Source: SXRF01 sp039808985
GTDB lineage: Bacteria; Pseudomonadota; Alphaproteobacteria; Rickettsiales; SXRF01
Direction: 5' to 3'
Length of the DNA stretch: 64,000 nucleotides
NCBI GenBank assembly: GCA_039808985.1
Contig: JBDHUC010000005.1
Span: forward strand, 1-64,000
Shown: in pieces, positions 41,290 to 49,179 of the stretch
How the letters are laid out: each line of letters begins with the position of its first letter
Numbering within the stretch: the stretch's first letter is position 1
Notes under the pieces: generated by a model
Databases searched by the model: none
Told to the model about the DNA's origin: nothing
The model's input: only the letters and a program-made list of their open reading frames with translations
Position numbers and translations under genes: made by a program

Positions 41290-41748
41290 ATGGAACGCAT
41301 CGCCAATATAACCCTTGCCGAGGGAATGAAAAAACGCTCCAAGCAAGCCGAGCATGAGCGTGACCTTGCTATTGCGGACATTCTGGATGAAAACTGCTTC
41401 GAGCCGCGCTGCATGAGAAGCGGGCCGTATAACGTGGCGCTGGCGATTGAAGAAGGGCGTCTGGTTATGGGCGTACATTCCCCACAGGAGGAAAAACATG
41501 CCAAAGTTGTGTTGTCGGTTGCACCGCTTCGGGGCATTATCCGCGATTATTTCATGATTTTTGATAGCTACCAGCAGGCACTTGGCTCTGGAAACCCAAG
41601 CAAAATAGAGGCCATAGACATGGGCAGGAGAGGGGTGCATAACGAAGGCTCGGAGATGCTGCGCGATATACTGAAAGACCGGATAGTGGTGGATTTCCCG
41701 ACTGCCAGGCGGTTATTTACATTGATTTGCGTTTTGCATATAAAGTGA
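41290..41748 (+). CDS. UPF0262 family protein
   Basis: A 152-residue protein of unknown function found in alphaproteobacteria next to hisD. Motifs: RSKQAEHERDLAIADILDEN, PYNVALAIEEGRLVMGV, PLRGIIRDYFMIFDSYQQA, and MGRRGVHNEGSEMLRDIL. The C-terminus DFPTARRLFTLICVLHIK is the family end. The conserved order hisD-UPF0262-infA-maf is retained here, though the low-molecular-weight phosphatase often seen in it is absent. Confidence 0.88.
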   Translation: MERIANITLAEGMKKRSKQAEHERDLAIADILDENCFEPRCMRSGPYNVALAIEEGRLVMGVHSPQEEKHAKVVLSVAPLRGIIRDYFMIFDSYQQALGSGNPSKIEAIDMGRRGVHNEGSEMLRDILKDRIVVDFPTARRLFTLICVLHIK

Positions 41749-41757
41749 TATAAGGGC

Positions 41758-41832
41758 TGTAATTAGTATTTAGTAATTAGTATTTTGTGCTTAAAATACA
41801 ATATACGAACTACTAAATACAATTTACAAGAT
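41758..41832. repeat. TAATTAGTATT word repeat as an inverted pair (microrepeat E)
   Basis: GTAATTAGTATTTAGTAATT and AGTATTTTGTG form the left arm; CAATATACGAACTACTAAAT and ACAATTTAC the right arm. They can pair into an AT-rich hairpin upstream of infA. Confidence 0.6.
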
Positions 41833-41847
41833 AAGAAAAAGGATATT

Positions 41848-42066
41848 ATGGCTAAAGAAGAATTACTTGAATTTCCAGGGCATGTCACCGAGTTGCTGCC
41901 CAACGCGACTTTCCGCGTGACTCTGGAAAACGGGCATATCGTTATTGCGCATACATCGGGAAAAATGCGCAAGAACCGCATCCGTGTGCTTGCAGGCGAC
42001 AAGGTTATTGTTGAAATGACGCCTTATGACCTCACAAAAGGCAGAATCAAATTTAGAGAGAAGTGA
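41848..42066 (+). CDS. infA: Translation initiation factor IF-1
   Basis: A 72-residue OB-fold protein that binds the ribosomal A site during initiation. The sequence MAKEELLEFPGHVTELLPN followed by FRVTLENGHIVIAHTSGKM, IRVLAGDKVIVEMTPYDL and TKGRIKFR is typical. AAGGAT precedes the ATG at 41848; a longer upstream frame runs through the AT-rich hairpin and is not coding. Confidence 0.96.
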   Translation: MAKEELLEFPGHVTELLPNATFRVTLENGHIVIAHTSGKMRKNRIRVLAGDKVIVEMTPYDLTKGRIKFREK

Positions 42067-42067
42067 T

Positions 42068-42160
42068 ATGTCATCCTGCGGGACGCAAAGCGTCAGCGCA
42101 GGATCTGTAGTAATAATGCTGAGATCCTGTGCTATTGCTTACGCAATTCACAGGATGACG
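42068..42160. repeat. Two-hairpin ATGAC repeat between infA and maf
   Basis: TGTCATCCTGCGGGACGC pairs with GCGTCAGCGCAGGATCTG across a short loop. A spacer follows, then AGATCCTGTGC...GCAATTCACAGGATGACG. It is one of the most complete copies and defines the element: left hairpin, spacer, right hairpin, with TGTCATCC/GGATGACA ends. Confidence 0.85.
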
Positions 42161-42169
42161 GAACCTGAA

Positions 42170-42739
42170 ATGAATAGAAATAATCTTATATTAGCTTCTG
42201 CTTCGCCGCGAAGGGTAGCGCTTTTAAAACAGGTTGGTATTGAGCCGGAAGCGGTTGTTCCCGCTGACATTGACGAAACACCGCTAAAGGGCGAGTTGCC
42301 TGCCATATATGCCGCAAGGATGGCGCGGGAAAAGGCCAATATCGTGGCTGCGAAACACCCAGGTAAAATAATACTTGCTGCTGACACAGTGGTTGCCTGC
42401 GGAAGAAAGATTTTCCCCAAGGCCGAAGATGCCAGGACTGCCGTTATGTGTATCCGCCATCTATCGGGGCGCAGGCACAGGGTTTATACCGCTGTTTGCA
42501 TTATAAAAGATGGCCGGGAATATGAAGAAACCGTGCTTACCCAGCTTAAGATGAACCGCTTAAACGACAGGGAGATTGCTGAGTATATAAAAAGCAATGA
42601 ATGGCAGGGCAAGGCCGGTGGCTATGGCATACAGGGAATTGCTGAGGCTTTTATCCCGTGGGTTTCCGGATCTTATTCCAATGTTGTCGGACTGCCGCTA
42701 TATGAAACGCTGAAGCTGCTTAAGAGGGCGGGATGGTAG
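42170..42739 (+). CDS. maf: Maf-family nucleotide pyrophosphatase
   Basis: Maf proteins hydrolyse non-canonical or canonical NTPs. The 189-residue protein starts MNRNNLILASASPRRVALL with the phosphate-binding SxxR motif. ADIDETPLKGELPAIYAARM, IILAADTVVACG and KAGGYGIQGIAEAFIPWVSG follow. The start at 42170 excludes a 48-codon upstream extension that is only repeat sequence. It overlaps comM by 7 bases. Confidence 0.92.
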   Translation: MNRNNLILASASPRRVALLKQVGIEPEAVVPADIDETPLKGELPAIYAARMAREKANIVAAKHPGKIILAADTVVACGRKIFPKAEDARTAVMCIRHLSGRRHRVYTAVCIIKDGREYEETVLTQLKMNRLNDREIAEYIKSNEWQGKAGGYGIQGIAEAFIPWVSGSYSNVVGLPLYETLKLLKRAGW

Positions 42740-44256
42740 CGCATGTAACTACCGTGGCATTTGAAGGCATTGAAGCTAAATATATTGATGTGCAGGCGCA
42801 AATAGTTGCTGGTATGCCGACATTTACTGTGGTGGGGCTTCCTGACAAGGCTGTTGCTGAATCACGCGAAAGGGTGCGTTCGGCTATTCATGCGCTCGGG
42901 CTTTCGCTGCCGAATAAACGCATCATTGTGAACCTTGCCCCAGCCGATATTTTAAAGGAAGGAAGCCATTACGACCTGCCGATAGCAATTGCCATACTCA
43001 TAAGCATGGGGGCGCTTGAGGCGGAAATGCTTGCGAATTACGTGGCGCTTGGTGAATTATCGCTTGACGGTGGCTTGCTTCCGGTTTCTGGCGCCCTGCC
43101 TGCTGCCATGCTGGCTTCATCACGCGGGGACGGGCTTATATGTCCGAAAACCTGCGGCCCGGAAGCGGCATGGTCGGGGCTTGAGGATATACTGGCGCCT
43201 GCGTCGCTTACCGCGCTGCTCAACCATTTTAAAGATATTCAAAGACTTTCAAAGCCGGAATGTGAGATACAGTCAATGGCTACCACAGGGCGGGATATGC
43301 GTGAAATACGCGGCCAGCAAACCGCAAGGAGGGCGCTGGAAGTGGCGGCGGCTGGCGGGCATAATTTTTTGATGATCGGGCCCCCGGGCGCCGGAAAATC
43401 GCTGCTGGCTTCCTGCCTGCCGGGAATACTTCCACCGCTTGATGCCAGCGAAATACTGGAAGTCAGCATGATCAGCAGCATCGCTGGCAAGCTTGACGGC
43501 GGGATGTTGTCTTCCAGGCGCCCATTTCGTGACCCGCATCACAGCGCGTCCATGGCAGCGATGGTGGGTGGTGGAAAAAGGGCGCTGCCCGGTGAAATCT
43601 CTCTCGCGCATAACGGAGTTTTGTTTTTAGACGAGTTGCCTGAATTCCAGCGTGGTGTATTGGAATCGCTGCGCCAGCCTTTGGAAACAGGAACAGTATC
43701 GGTTGCCCGTGCACAGGCGCATGTAACCTATCCTTCGCGCTTCCAACTGGTTGCTGCCATGAACCCATGCCGCTGCGGCTATCTGGGCGATGCATCCCGC
43801 GCCTGCAACAAAGCGCCGCGCTGTGCGGTTGACTACCAGTCAAAAATTTCCGGCCCGCTTTTTGACCGTTTTGATATGGCAATTGATGTGCCGGAAGTGG
43901 CAACGCTTGATATGCTCGGAAGCTCACCAGGCGAGGCAAGCGAGGCCGTTGCAAAAAGGGTGGCGGCGGCGCGTGACCTGCAAAAAGCCCGTTTCTTCAT
44001 GCTTAAAATGAACGAGCGCACCAATTCGCAACTGCAAGGCGAAACGTTGCATAATTTCGTGGTGCCAGATGATAAAGGGCGTAAACTGCTGGAGCAGGCG
44101 ACAGAAAATATGCGCCTTTCCATGCGCGGCTATACAAGGGTGCTGCGGGTAGCACGCACAATAGCCGACCTGGCCCAGAGCGAAACAGTAAGCCATATCC
44201 ATGTCGGGGAAGCGTTATCATACCGGCAAATGCAATTCGGACGTCAAGAAGCATAA
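42733..44256 (+). CDS. comM: ComM/YifB-family AAA+ ATPase
   Basis: A 507-residue Mg-chelatase-like protein. ComM is a hexameric helicase that promotes branch migration during natural transformation. The N-terminal Lon-protease-like domain (VTTVAFEGIEAKYIDVQAQI, GLPDKAVAESRERVRSAI) lacks protease activity in the family. The AAA+ core has the Walker A motif MIGPPGAGKSLLASCLPG and VLFLDELPEFQRGVLESLRQ. A Cys-containing CRCGYLGD segment, GYTRVLRVARTIADL and AEALSYR-like sequence (GEALSYRQM) complete the C-domain. Confidence 0.93.
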   Translation: MVAHVTTVAFEGIEAKYIDVQAQIVAGMPTFTVVGLPDKAVAESRERVRSAIHALGLSLPNKRIIVNLAPADILKEGSHYDLPIAIAILISMGALEAEMLANYVALGELSLDGGLLPVSGALPAAMLASSRGDGLICPKTCGPEAAWSGLEDILAPASLTALLNHFKDIQRLSKPECEIQSMATTGRDMREIRGQQTARRALEVAAAGGHNFLMIGPPGAGKSLLASCLPGILPPLDASEILEVSMISSIAGKLDGGMLSSRRPFRDPHHSASMAAMVGGGKRALPGEISLAHNGVLFLDELPEFQRGVLESLRQPLETGTVSVARAQAHVTYPSRFQLVAAMNPCRCGYLGDASRACNKAPRCAVDYQSKISGPLFDRFDMAIDVPEVATLDMLGSSPGEASEAVAKRVAAARDLQKARFFMLKMNERTNSQLQGETLHNFVVPDDKGRKLLEQATENMRLSMRGYTRVLRVARTIADLAQSETVSHIHVGEALSYRQMQFGRQEA

Positions 44257-44260
44257 TCCC

Positions 44261-44369
44261 ACTATGCTTTGCTGCAAATAGCCATTTCTTGCGCTTCCGC
44301 TGCTCATGTACTTTATGTACACTCCGCTGCGGTTCTCAGAAATAACTATTTTCGCTAAAGCCTAGCGAG
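44261..44369. repeat. 110-bp palindromic element type 2, copy 1
   Basis: The left side has CTATGCTTTGCTGCAAATAG and CCATTTCTTGCGCTTCCGC; the centre is CATGTAC-TTTAT-GTACACT; the right side has CCGCTGCGGTTCTCAGAAAT, AACTATTTTCGC and GCCTAGCGAG. The second copy is at 61595-61704. The central CATGTAC/GTACACT is shared with the 105-bp element. A truncated start of the element recurs at 44440-44470. Confidence 0.9.
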
Positions 44370-44468
44370 ATTTTACACCAACAACAATTTTTCGGTATCC
44401 ATCGCTTCGCGCTTTATCGCCAAAATGAATTTATAAATCCCATTATGCTTTGCTGCAAATCTGCTTTC

Positions 44469-45452
44469 CTAAAAATGCTTATAGCCTGTTTTGGCGGGTT
44501 TTATTTCGGCTCCGGAAACATCGAGTATCTTAACGCTGTTTCCGGCAGTGATTCTGCCGATTGCGGTGAGGGGCAGTTGCAGGGATTTTGCGATTTCTTC
44601 GATTTGCGGTTTTTTATCGTGGGGTGTTGTAAAAAGTAATTCATAATCATCGCCGTCTGTGAGGGATAGCTGGATTGCCGCGCTCACGCTGCTTTCTCGC
44701 AATGACGTATCGGTTATCGGCAATTTATCTATATATATGTCGGCTCCTACATTCGAGGCGGTGCAGATATGCCCAAGATCCTGTGCCAGCCCATCGGATA
44801 TGTCCATACAGGCTGTTGCGATATTACGCAGTTCTACTCCAAGTTTAATTCGTGGCTGGGGGGTTAGGTAGCGGTTTATGAGGAAATCAGGATTACCCTC
44901 ACCCTGTCCCTCTCCCTGAAATGTAGAGGGGAGAGTGGTCAGAAGCTTAAGACCCAGACCAGAATCGCCCAGTGTGCCGGAAACATAAATATCATCGCCC
45001 AGCATGGCGCCTGAGCGCCTGAGCGCTTTGCCTGCTGGTACTGTGCCTATCGCGGTTATGGAAACCGCCAGCTTGCCGTCTGTTGCAGTGGTATCGCCGC
45101 CTGCGAGCGAAATTGAAAATTCCGCCTGGGTTTGCGCGAGGCCATGCGCAAAATTTTGCAGCCATTCTTCGCTTGTATTTTTAGGAAGCATCAACGCCAT
45201 AAAATAACATAGCGGGGTTGCGCCCATAGCAGCTAAGTCGGATAGGTTTACGCGCAGGGCTTTGCCTGCGATAAGTCCTGGGGTTTCCGAGCCTATGAAA
45301 TGTATGCCCTCGGTAATGGCATCCTTGCTGATTACCAGTTCGCATCCGGGAGGTGGGGCGATAATTGCGGCATCGTCGCTAAGGTTCAGGCTGCCGGGGA
45401 AATTTTTGGCCAGAGGTTTCAGGTATTTTGCGATGAAGGAGAATTCATCCAT
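44469..45452 (-). CDS. thiL: Thiamine-monophosphate kinase ThiL
   Basis: Phosphorylates thiamine phosphate to thiamine diphosphate. Motifs: MDEFSFIAKYLKPLAK, LSDDAAIIAPPPGCE, VISKDAITEGIHFIG, VNLSDLAAMGATPLCYFMAL, AGGDTTATDGKLAVSITAIG, CMDISDGLAQDLGHI, and SLTDGDDYELLFT. Two internal stretches look repeat-derived (44671-44708 and 44893-44940). One gives LPSTFQGEGQGEGNPDF and the other SLRESSVSAAIQ. The start at 45452 leaves the repeat at 45455-45500 outside the gene. All kinase motifs remain intact. Confidence 0.9.
   Translation of the reverse strand: MDEFSFIAKYLKPLAKNFPGSLNLSDDAAIIAPPPGCELVISKDAITEGIHFIGSETPGLIAGKALRVNLSDLAAMGATPLCYFMALMLPKNTSEEWLQNFAHGLAQTQAEFSISLAGGDTTATDGKLAVSITAIGTVPAGKALRRSGAMLGDDIYVSGTLGDSGLGLKLLTTLPSTFQGEGQGEGNPDFLINRYLTPQPRIKLGVELRNIATACMDISDGLAQDLGHICTASNVGADIYIDKLPITDTSLRESSVSAAIQLSLTDGDDYELLFTTPHDKKPQIEEIAKSLQLPLTAIGRITAGNSVKILDVSGAEIKPAKTGYKHF
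44671..44708. repeat. GTCATTGCGAG-type repeat remnant inside thiL
   Basis: GGATTGCCGCGCTCACGCTG and CTTTCTCGCAATGACGT match the GGATTGC...CTCGCAATGAC repeat seen at 45455-45500 and 59944-60035. It is translated in frame in thiL as SLRESSVSAAIQ. The encoded region is variable in ThiL proteins. Confidence 0.5.
44893..44940. repeat. CCCTCACCCTGTCCC hairpin remnant inside thiL
   Basis: ACCCTCACCCTGTCCCTCTC followed by CCTGAAATGTAGAGGGGAGA resembles the TCTCCCTC/GAGGGAGA repeat group at 27220 and 34162. In frame it encodes a Gly/Glu/Gln-rich loop that adds length relative to typical ThiL. Confidence 0.5.
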
Positions 45453-45454
45453 GT

Positions 45455-45500
45455 TTGTTGAATGGATTGCCACGTTGGCTATGCCTCCTCGCAATGACAA
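45455..45500. repeat. GTCATTGCGAGG...GGCAATCC repeat between folD and thiL
   Basis: On the minus strand TTGTCATTGCGAGGAGGCAT, then GCCAACGTGGCAATCCATTC. It touches the folD stop and ends two bases before the thiL ATG, and could be translated as MSLRGGIANVAIHSTN if an upstream start is used. Confidence 0.7.
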
Positions 45501-46436
45501 TTATAGTTTTTTGGCAGCACGCAACGTGTTTTCCAGCAGGCAGGCGATGGTCATTGGCCCGACACCGCCAGGAACCGGGGTTATCGCGGAGGCTATGCCC
45601 TGGCAGCTTGCAAAATCAACATCGCCAACCAGTTTGGTTTTCCCGTCTGGCTGGGTTATGCGGTTGATGCCCACATCTATAACCACTGCGCCTTGTTTCA
45701 GCCACTCGCCTTTTACCATAGCTGGCCTGCCAACGGCGGCAACAACTATATCGGCGGTTTTCAGGATAGAAGGCAGGTCACGTGTTTTGGAATGGGCTAT
45801 GGTGACTGTGCAGCTTTCGCGCAGCAGCAGCGCCGCCATAGGCTTGCCTACGATATTGGAACGCCCGATAACTACTGCGTGTTTGCCGGAAAGCCCATTA
45901 CTGTCATCCTGCGGCGAATGTAATGAGGGCGCAGGATCCTGTGCTAACGCTTCGCGTTCCACAGGATGACGATACCAATCACGCAAAAGCATGAGGCAGC
46001 CAAGAGGTGTGCAGGGGATAAAAGCATTGCCGCCAACTGCCAGTTTACCCACATTTAAAATGGTGAAACCATCTACGTCCTTGGCCGGGGAAATAGCGTT
46101 TATCACCGCGTCCTCATTGATATGCGAAGGCAGAGGAAGCTGAACCAGTATGCCATGCACTTCCGGGTTGTTATTAAGCTCGAAAATCCTTTTAAGAAGA
46201 TCCTCTTCGCTGGTTTCGGCTGGGAGGGTGAACTCAAAGGATTTCATCCCGGCTTCTATGGTCTGCTTGTTTTTATTGCGTACATAAACTTCGCTTGCCG
46301 GGTCGTTGCCGACCAGTATTACGGCCAGCCCCGGAGTTATATCATTTTTTTCCTTTAGTTCGGCCACCCTCTGCGCTATGTCTAAGCGGAGGTTATGCGC
46401 GAACTCCTTGCCGTCAATTATTTTAGTGGCGCTCAT
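45501..46436 (-). CDS. folD: Bifunctional methylene-THF dehydrogenase/cyclohydrolase FolD, with repeat insertion
   Basis: Interconverts methylene-, methenyl- and formyl-tetrahydrofolate. Motifs: GLAVILVGNDPASEVYVRNK with the catalytic Lys nearby, HGILVQLPLPSHINED, KDVDGFTILNVGKL, FIPCTPLGCLMLLRDW, GKHAVVIGRSNIVGKPMA, and TPVPGGVGPMTIACLLENT. At 311 residues it is about 25 longer than usual. The extra residues (about 155-180) are encoded by an in-frame palindromic repeat between the two domains. The frame and catalytic motifs are intact. Confidence 0.94.
   Translation of the reverse strand: MSATKIIDGKEFAHNLRLDIAQRVAELKEKNDITPGLAVILVGNDPASEVYVRNKNKQTIEAGMKSFEFTLPAETSEEDLLKRIFELNNNPEVHGILVQLPLPSHINEDAVINAISPAKDVDGFTILNVGKLAVGGNAFIPCTPLGCLMLLRDWYRHPVEREALAQDPAPSLHSPQDDSNGLSGKHAVVIGRSNIVGKPMAALLLRESCTVTIAHSKTRDLPSILKTADIVVAAVGRPAMVKGEWLKQGAVVIDVGINRITQPDGKTKLVGDVDFASCQGIASAITPVPGGVGPMTIACLLENTLRAAKKL
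45901..45971. repeat. In-frame two-hairpin ATGAC repeat inside folD
   Basis: CTGTCATCCTGCGGCG...GGCGCAGGAT followed directly by CCTGTGCTAACGC...GCGTTCCACAGGATGACG. It is the same element as at 42068-42160 without the spacer. Read on the minus strand it encodes RHPVEREALAQDPAPSLHSP and QDDSN. Confidence 0.88.
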
Positions 46437-46797
46437 TTTTTTCTGCCGGTTTTTCTGCTGGTTTTGTTATTGGCTTTGCTTTGCTATGCGCGCCTGGTTT
46501 TGCCGCCGGTTTTTCATGCGGGCTTACAAGGCCTACACATTTAGATAGCTTTTCATCCACCGACCATTCGCAATTGCCGTTTTGCTGGCGTGTGCAATGC
46601 GCATCCTTATAGCAGTTTTTAAGCGCTGCTATGGGCTGCTCGCCTTTTTTACAGGACTGCTCTTTCTTCCCGTATTTTGATACGCATAATTCATTGCTGC
46701 AACCAGCAACCTTGCAGGTCAGGCTATTGGTTGCGGCATTGGCTGGCAGCCATGCAAACAGGCAGAACAAAATGGCAGATAGCTGGATAATTTTCAT
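46423..46797 (-). CDS. Secreted eight-cysteine-cluster protein
   Basis: A 124-residue protein with a clear signal peptide (MKIIQLSAILFCLFAWLPAN, cleaved near ANA-A). The mature part has eight or more cysteines spaced as C-x4-C-x3-C, then C, then CYKDAHC, NGNCEW and KC. This agrees with the small eight-cysteine-cluster domain of bacterial exported proteins; function is unknown. The Lys/Pro-rich tail (EKPAAKPGAHSKAKPITKP) is low complexity. It overlaps the upstream reductase stop (ATGA) and the folD start, so the three are likely co-translated. Confidence 0.7.
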   Translation of the reverse strand: MKIIQLSAILFCLFAWLPANAATNSLTCKVAGCSNELCVSKYGKKEQSCKKGEQPIAALKNCYKDAHCTRQQNGNCEWSVDEKLSKCVGLVSPHEKPAAKPGAHSKAKPITKPAEKPAEKNERH

Positions 46798-47804
46798 AAT
46801 GAAGGCACTCCGCTGGTGGTTGAATATTCAAAATGCAGTACTTCGTCGGGGCGTGCCAGTTTATGCGCCGCGTGCGCTGCCTGGGCTGCTTCGGCAAAGC
46901 CTGAAAGTATCAGTTTAAGCTTGTTTTCATAAGTTGCAATATCCCCGATGGCGAATATTCCATTTTCGCTGGTTGCCATGGTGGACGGGGTTACGGTTAT
47001 ATGGTTGTTATCCAGGTTCAGTCCCCAATCTGCTATTGGCCCAAGTTCCATCGACAAGCCAAAGAAAGGAAGGAGTATATCGGCATCGAGTGCGCGTTTT
47101 TCGCCTTCCATAGTGGCGACAATAACTGAGGAAATTCTGCCGTTTTCACCTTCGAGCGAATCAAGCTGGTATGGTATAACCATCTCGATTTTCCCGCTGG
47201 CGGCCAGGGCTTCCAGCTTTGCGGCTGATTCCGGTGCGCAGCGGAATTTTGCACGGCGGTGAACCACGTATAGCTTTTCGGTGAGTTCAGATAGCGATAT
47301 TGCCCAGTCGACCGCGCTATCGCCGCCGCCAGCTATCACAACTTTTTTGCCGCGGAAATCCTCGCGCCTGCTGACTAAATAAAATACGCTTTTTCCTTCA
47401 TATTGTTCAAGGTTTTCCATCGGTGGGCGGTTGGGGCCGAACGCACCGCAACCTGCCGCTATTATTATGGCTTTACAGGTTATTGTGGTGTTTTTGGAAG
47501 TTGTTACCTGCCAGCCGGAATCAGTTTTTGTGAGCTTTTCCACTCTTTGCCCCAGATGATAAGTGGGCGAAAAAGGTGCCGCCTGGGCTTTGAGTTTATC
47601 TACCAATTCCTGAGCCAGTATCGAAGGATGGCCGGGAATGTCGTATATCGGCTTTTCGGGATAAAGCGCTGTGCATTGCCCGCCAGGCCCATCCAGCGCA
47701 TCGACCACGTGGCAGCGTAGCTTCAGCATTCCGGCCTCAAATATGGTGAAAAGCCCCACCGGGCCTGCGCCTATAACCACTATATCCGTATCAAAATTTT
47801 GCAT
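46794..47804 (-). CDS. Ferredoxin/flavodoxin-NADP reductase, thioredoxin-reductase type
   Basis: An FAD-NADPH oxidoreductase of 336 residues. FAD site: TDIVVIGAGPVGLFTIFEAG. NADPH site: KVVIAGGGDSAVDWAISL. C-terminal FAD motif: NGIFAIGDIATYENKL. The CxxC redox pair of thioredoxin reductase is absent and GPGGQCTALYPEKPIYDIPG is present, as in the FNR2 (YumC-like) group. The start at 47804 has AAGGAAAG upstream; the longer open frame reaches into a repeat and is rejected. Confidence 0.88.
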   Translation of the reverse strand: MQNFDTDIVVIGAGPVGLFTIFEAGMLKLRCHVVDALDGPGGQCTALYPEKPIYDIPGHPSILAQELVDKLKAQAAPFSPTYHLGQRVEKLTKTDSGWQVTTSKNTTITCKAIIIAAGCGAFGPNRPPMENLEQYEGKSVFYLVSRREDFRGKKVVIAGGGDSAVDWAISLSELTEKLYVVHRRAKFRCAPESAAKLEALAASGKIEMVIPYQLDSLEGENGRISSVIVATMEGEKRALDADILLPFFGLSMELGPIADWGLNLDNNHITVTPSTMATSENGIFAIGDIATYENKLKLILSGFAEAAQAAHAAHKLARPDEVLHFEYSTTSGVPSL

Positions 47805-47883
47805 AACTTTCCTTTTATTTGCCTGATTTGTAGCAAAAACTAACGAAAAAGTAAGGATTATTTTATATAATTGAAATATTGAA

Positions 47884-47952
47884 ATTGGGTTGTCACCCGT
47901 ACTTGTTACGGGGTCTGTAAGGACCGGATGCCGCAATAAATGCGGCATGACA
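47884..47952. repeat. GTCACCCGTACTTG...GCGGCATGACA palindromic repeat
   Basis: TTGTCACCCGTACTTGTTAC with GGGGTCTGTAAGGACC in the middle and GGATGCCGCAATAAATGCGG plus CATGACA on the right. It occupies the divergent promoter region between the reductase and the thiolase. Confidence 0.65.
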
Positions 47953-47976
47953 AATAACTTGAGATAAGGAGCAAAT

Positions 47977-49104
47977 ATGACCACCAGCACCGTAATCTGC
48001 GCTTATGTACGCTCACCCTTTACCCCGGCGGGAAAAGGAGAACTGGCGCGTACCCGTGGCGATGATATTTTAGCGCAGGTGCTTAAAGGGCTTCTTGGTA
48101 AGGTCAAGATCGACCCGGCGCAAATTGAAGATGTGATGGTTGGTTGCGCTTTCCCCGAAGGCGAGCAGGGCATGAATATAGGCCGTATGGTAGCTTTGCA
48201 GGCCGGGCTTCCGGTTAGTGTCGGCGGCGCTACGGTAAACCGTTTCTGCGGTTCGTCGATGGAGGCTATCCATATCAACGCGGCTAAGATAGCTTTTGGC
48301 GCTGGCGAGGTTTATATTGCTGGCGGCGTGGAATCCATGTCACGCGTGCCGATGGGTGGATTCAACCCGCTGCCCAGCCCGGCTTTATATAGCGCATTAC
48401 CTACGGCTTATATGTCTATGGGGCTTACTGCCGAGCAGGTTTGCAAAAAGCTTTCCATACCACGCGCCAGACAGGAAGAATTCGCCCTTAAAAGCCACCA
48501 GAAAGCAGCCAGGGCAGATTTCTCGGATGAAATTATAGGAATTAAAACAAAAGCCGGGGTGGTTACAAAAGATGGTTGTATCCGCGCTGAAACCACGCTG
48601 GAAAAAATGGCTGAGCTTAAGCCTGCGTTTGATGCTGGTGGCACGGTGACGGCGGCTACCTCGTCGCCGGTGACGGACGGCGCTGCGGCAGTGCTGGTTT
48701 GCAGCGAGGATTACGCGAAAAAGAACGGATTGCCGATTTTAGCGCGGATAAAAAGTTTTGCGACATCGGGAATCACCCCGGAAATAATGGGGCTGGGGCC
48801 GGTGGAAGCCAGCAAAAAGGCGCTCGCAAGGGCAGGGCTTAAAATTTCCGACATTGATATTGTTGAGCTTAATGAGGCTTTTGCAGTGCAGGCGCTCGGC
48901 GTGATACAGGAGCTGGGGCTGGATGAAAGCAAAATAAATTTAGATGGCGGGGCGATAGCCCTTGGCCACCCGCTTGGCGCATCAGGCGCGCGCATTACCG
49001 GCAAAGCCGCGCAGCTATTGCAAAAACATGGCAAGAAATATGCGCTGGCGACTCAGTGTATTGGCGGCGGGCAGGGGATCGCTACTCTATTGGAGGCAGT
49101 ATAG
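47977..49104 (+). CDS. Acetyl-CoA C-acyltransferase (thiolase)
   Basis: A 375-residue thiolase. The nucleophile is in VNRFCGSSMEAIHINAA, the general-base His in GGAIALGHPLGASGARI, and the second Cys in ATQCIGGGQGIATLL. IVELNEAFAVQALGVIQELG is a family signature. Sequence features fit the FadA-like degradative group more than PhbA, but the exact substrate is not certain. AAGGAG precedes the ATG. The stop TAG (49102-49104) is the first part of the following word repeat. Confidence 0.9.
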   Translation: MTTSTVICAYVRSPFTPAGKGELARTRGDDILAQVLKGLLGKVKIDPAQIEDVMVGCAFPEGEQGMNIGRMVALQAGLPVSVGGATVNRFCGSSMEAIHINAAKIAFGAGEVYIAGGVESMSRVPMGGFNPLPSPALYSALPTAYMSMGLTAEQVCKKLSIPRARQEEFALKSHQKAARADFSDEIIGIKTKAGVVTKDGCIRAETTLEKMAELKPAFDAGGTVTAATSSPVTDGAAAVLVCSEDYAKKNGLPILARIKSFATSGITPEIMGLGPVEASKKALARAGLKISDIDIVELNEAFAVQALGVIQELGLDESKINLDGGAIALGHPLGASGARITGKAAQLLQKHGKKYALATQCIGGGQGIATLLEAV

Positions 49105-49176
49105 TTACTAGTTACCAGTTACTAGTTACCAGTTACTAGAAGAAAATACACAAGTAACTAGTAACAAGTAACTACC
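49102..49176. repeat. GTTACTAGTTACCA word repeat as an inverted pair (microrepeat C)
   Basis: TAGTTACTAGTTACCAGTTA repeats several times, then after about 15 bases AAGTAACTAGTAACAAGTAA is the inverted arm. The hairpin lies between convergent thiolase and fumC genes and could act as a two-way terminator. The thiolase stop is inside it. Confidence 0.7.
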
Positions 49177-49179
49177 TTC

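Noticed and set aside
42026..42169. 48-codon N-terminal extension of Maf
   Set aside because: The extension is the infA 3' end plus an intergenic repeat. Maf homology begins exactly at the ATG at 42170.
47805..47990. N-terminal extension of the ferredoxin-NADP reductase
   Set aside because: It translates a repeat and promoter sequence; the ATG at 47804 has a good ribosome site and starts the FAD domain.
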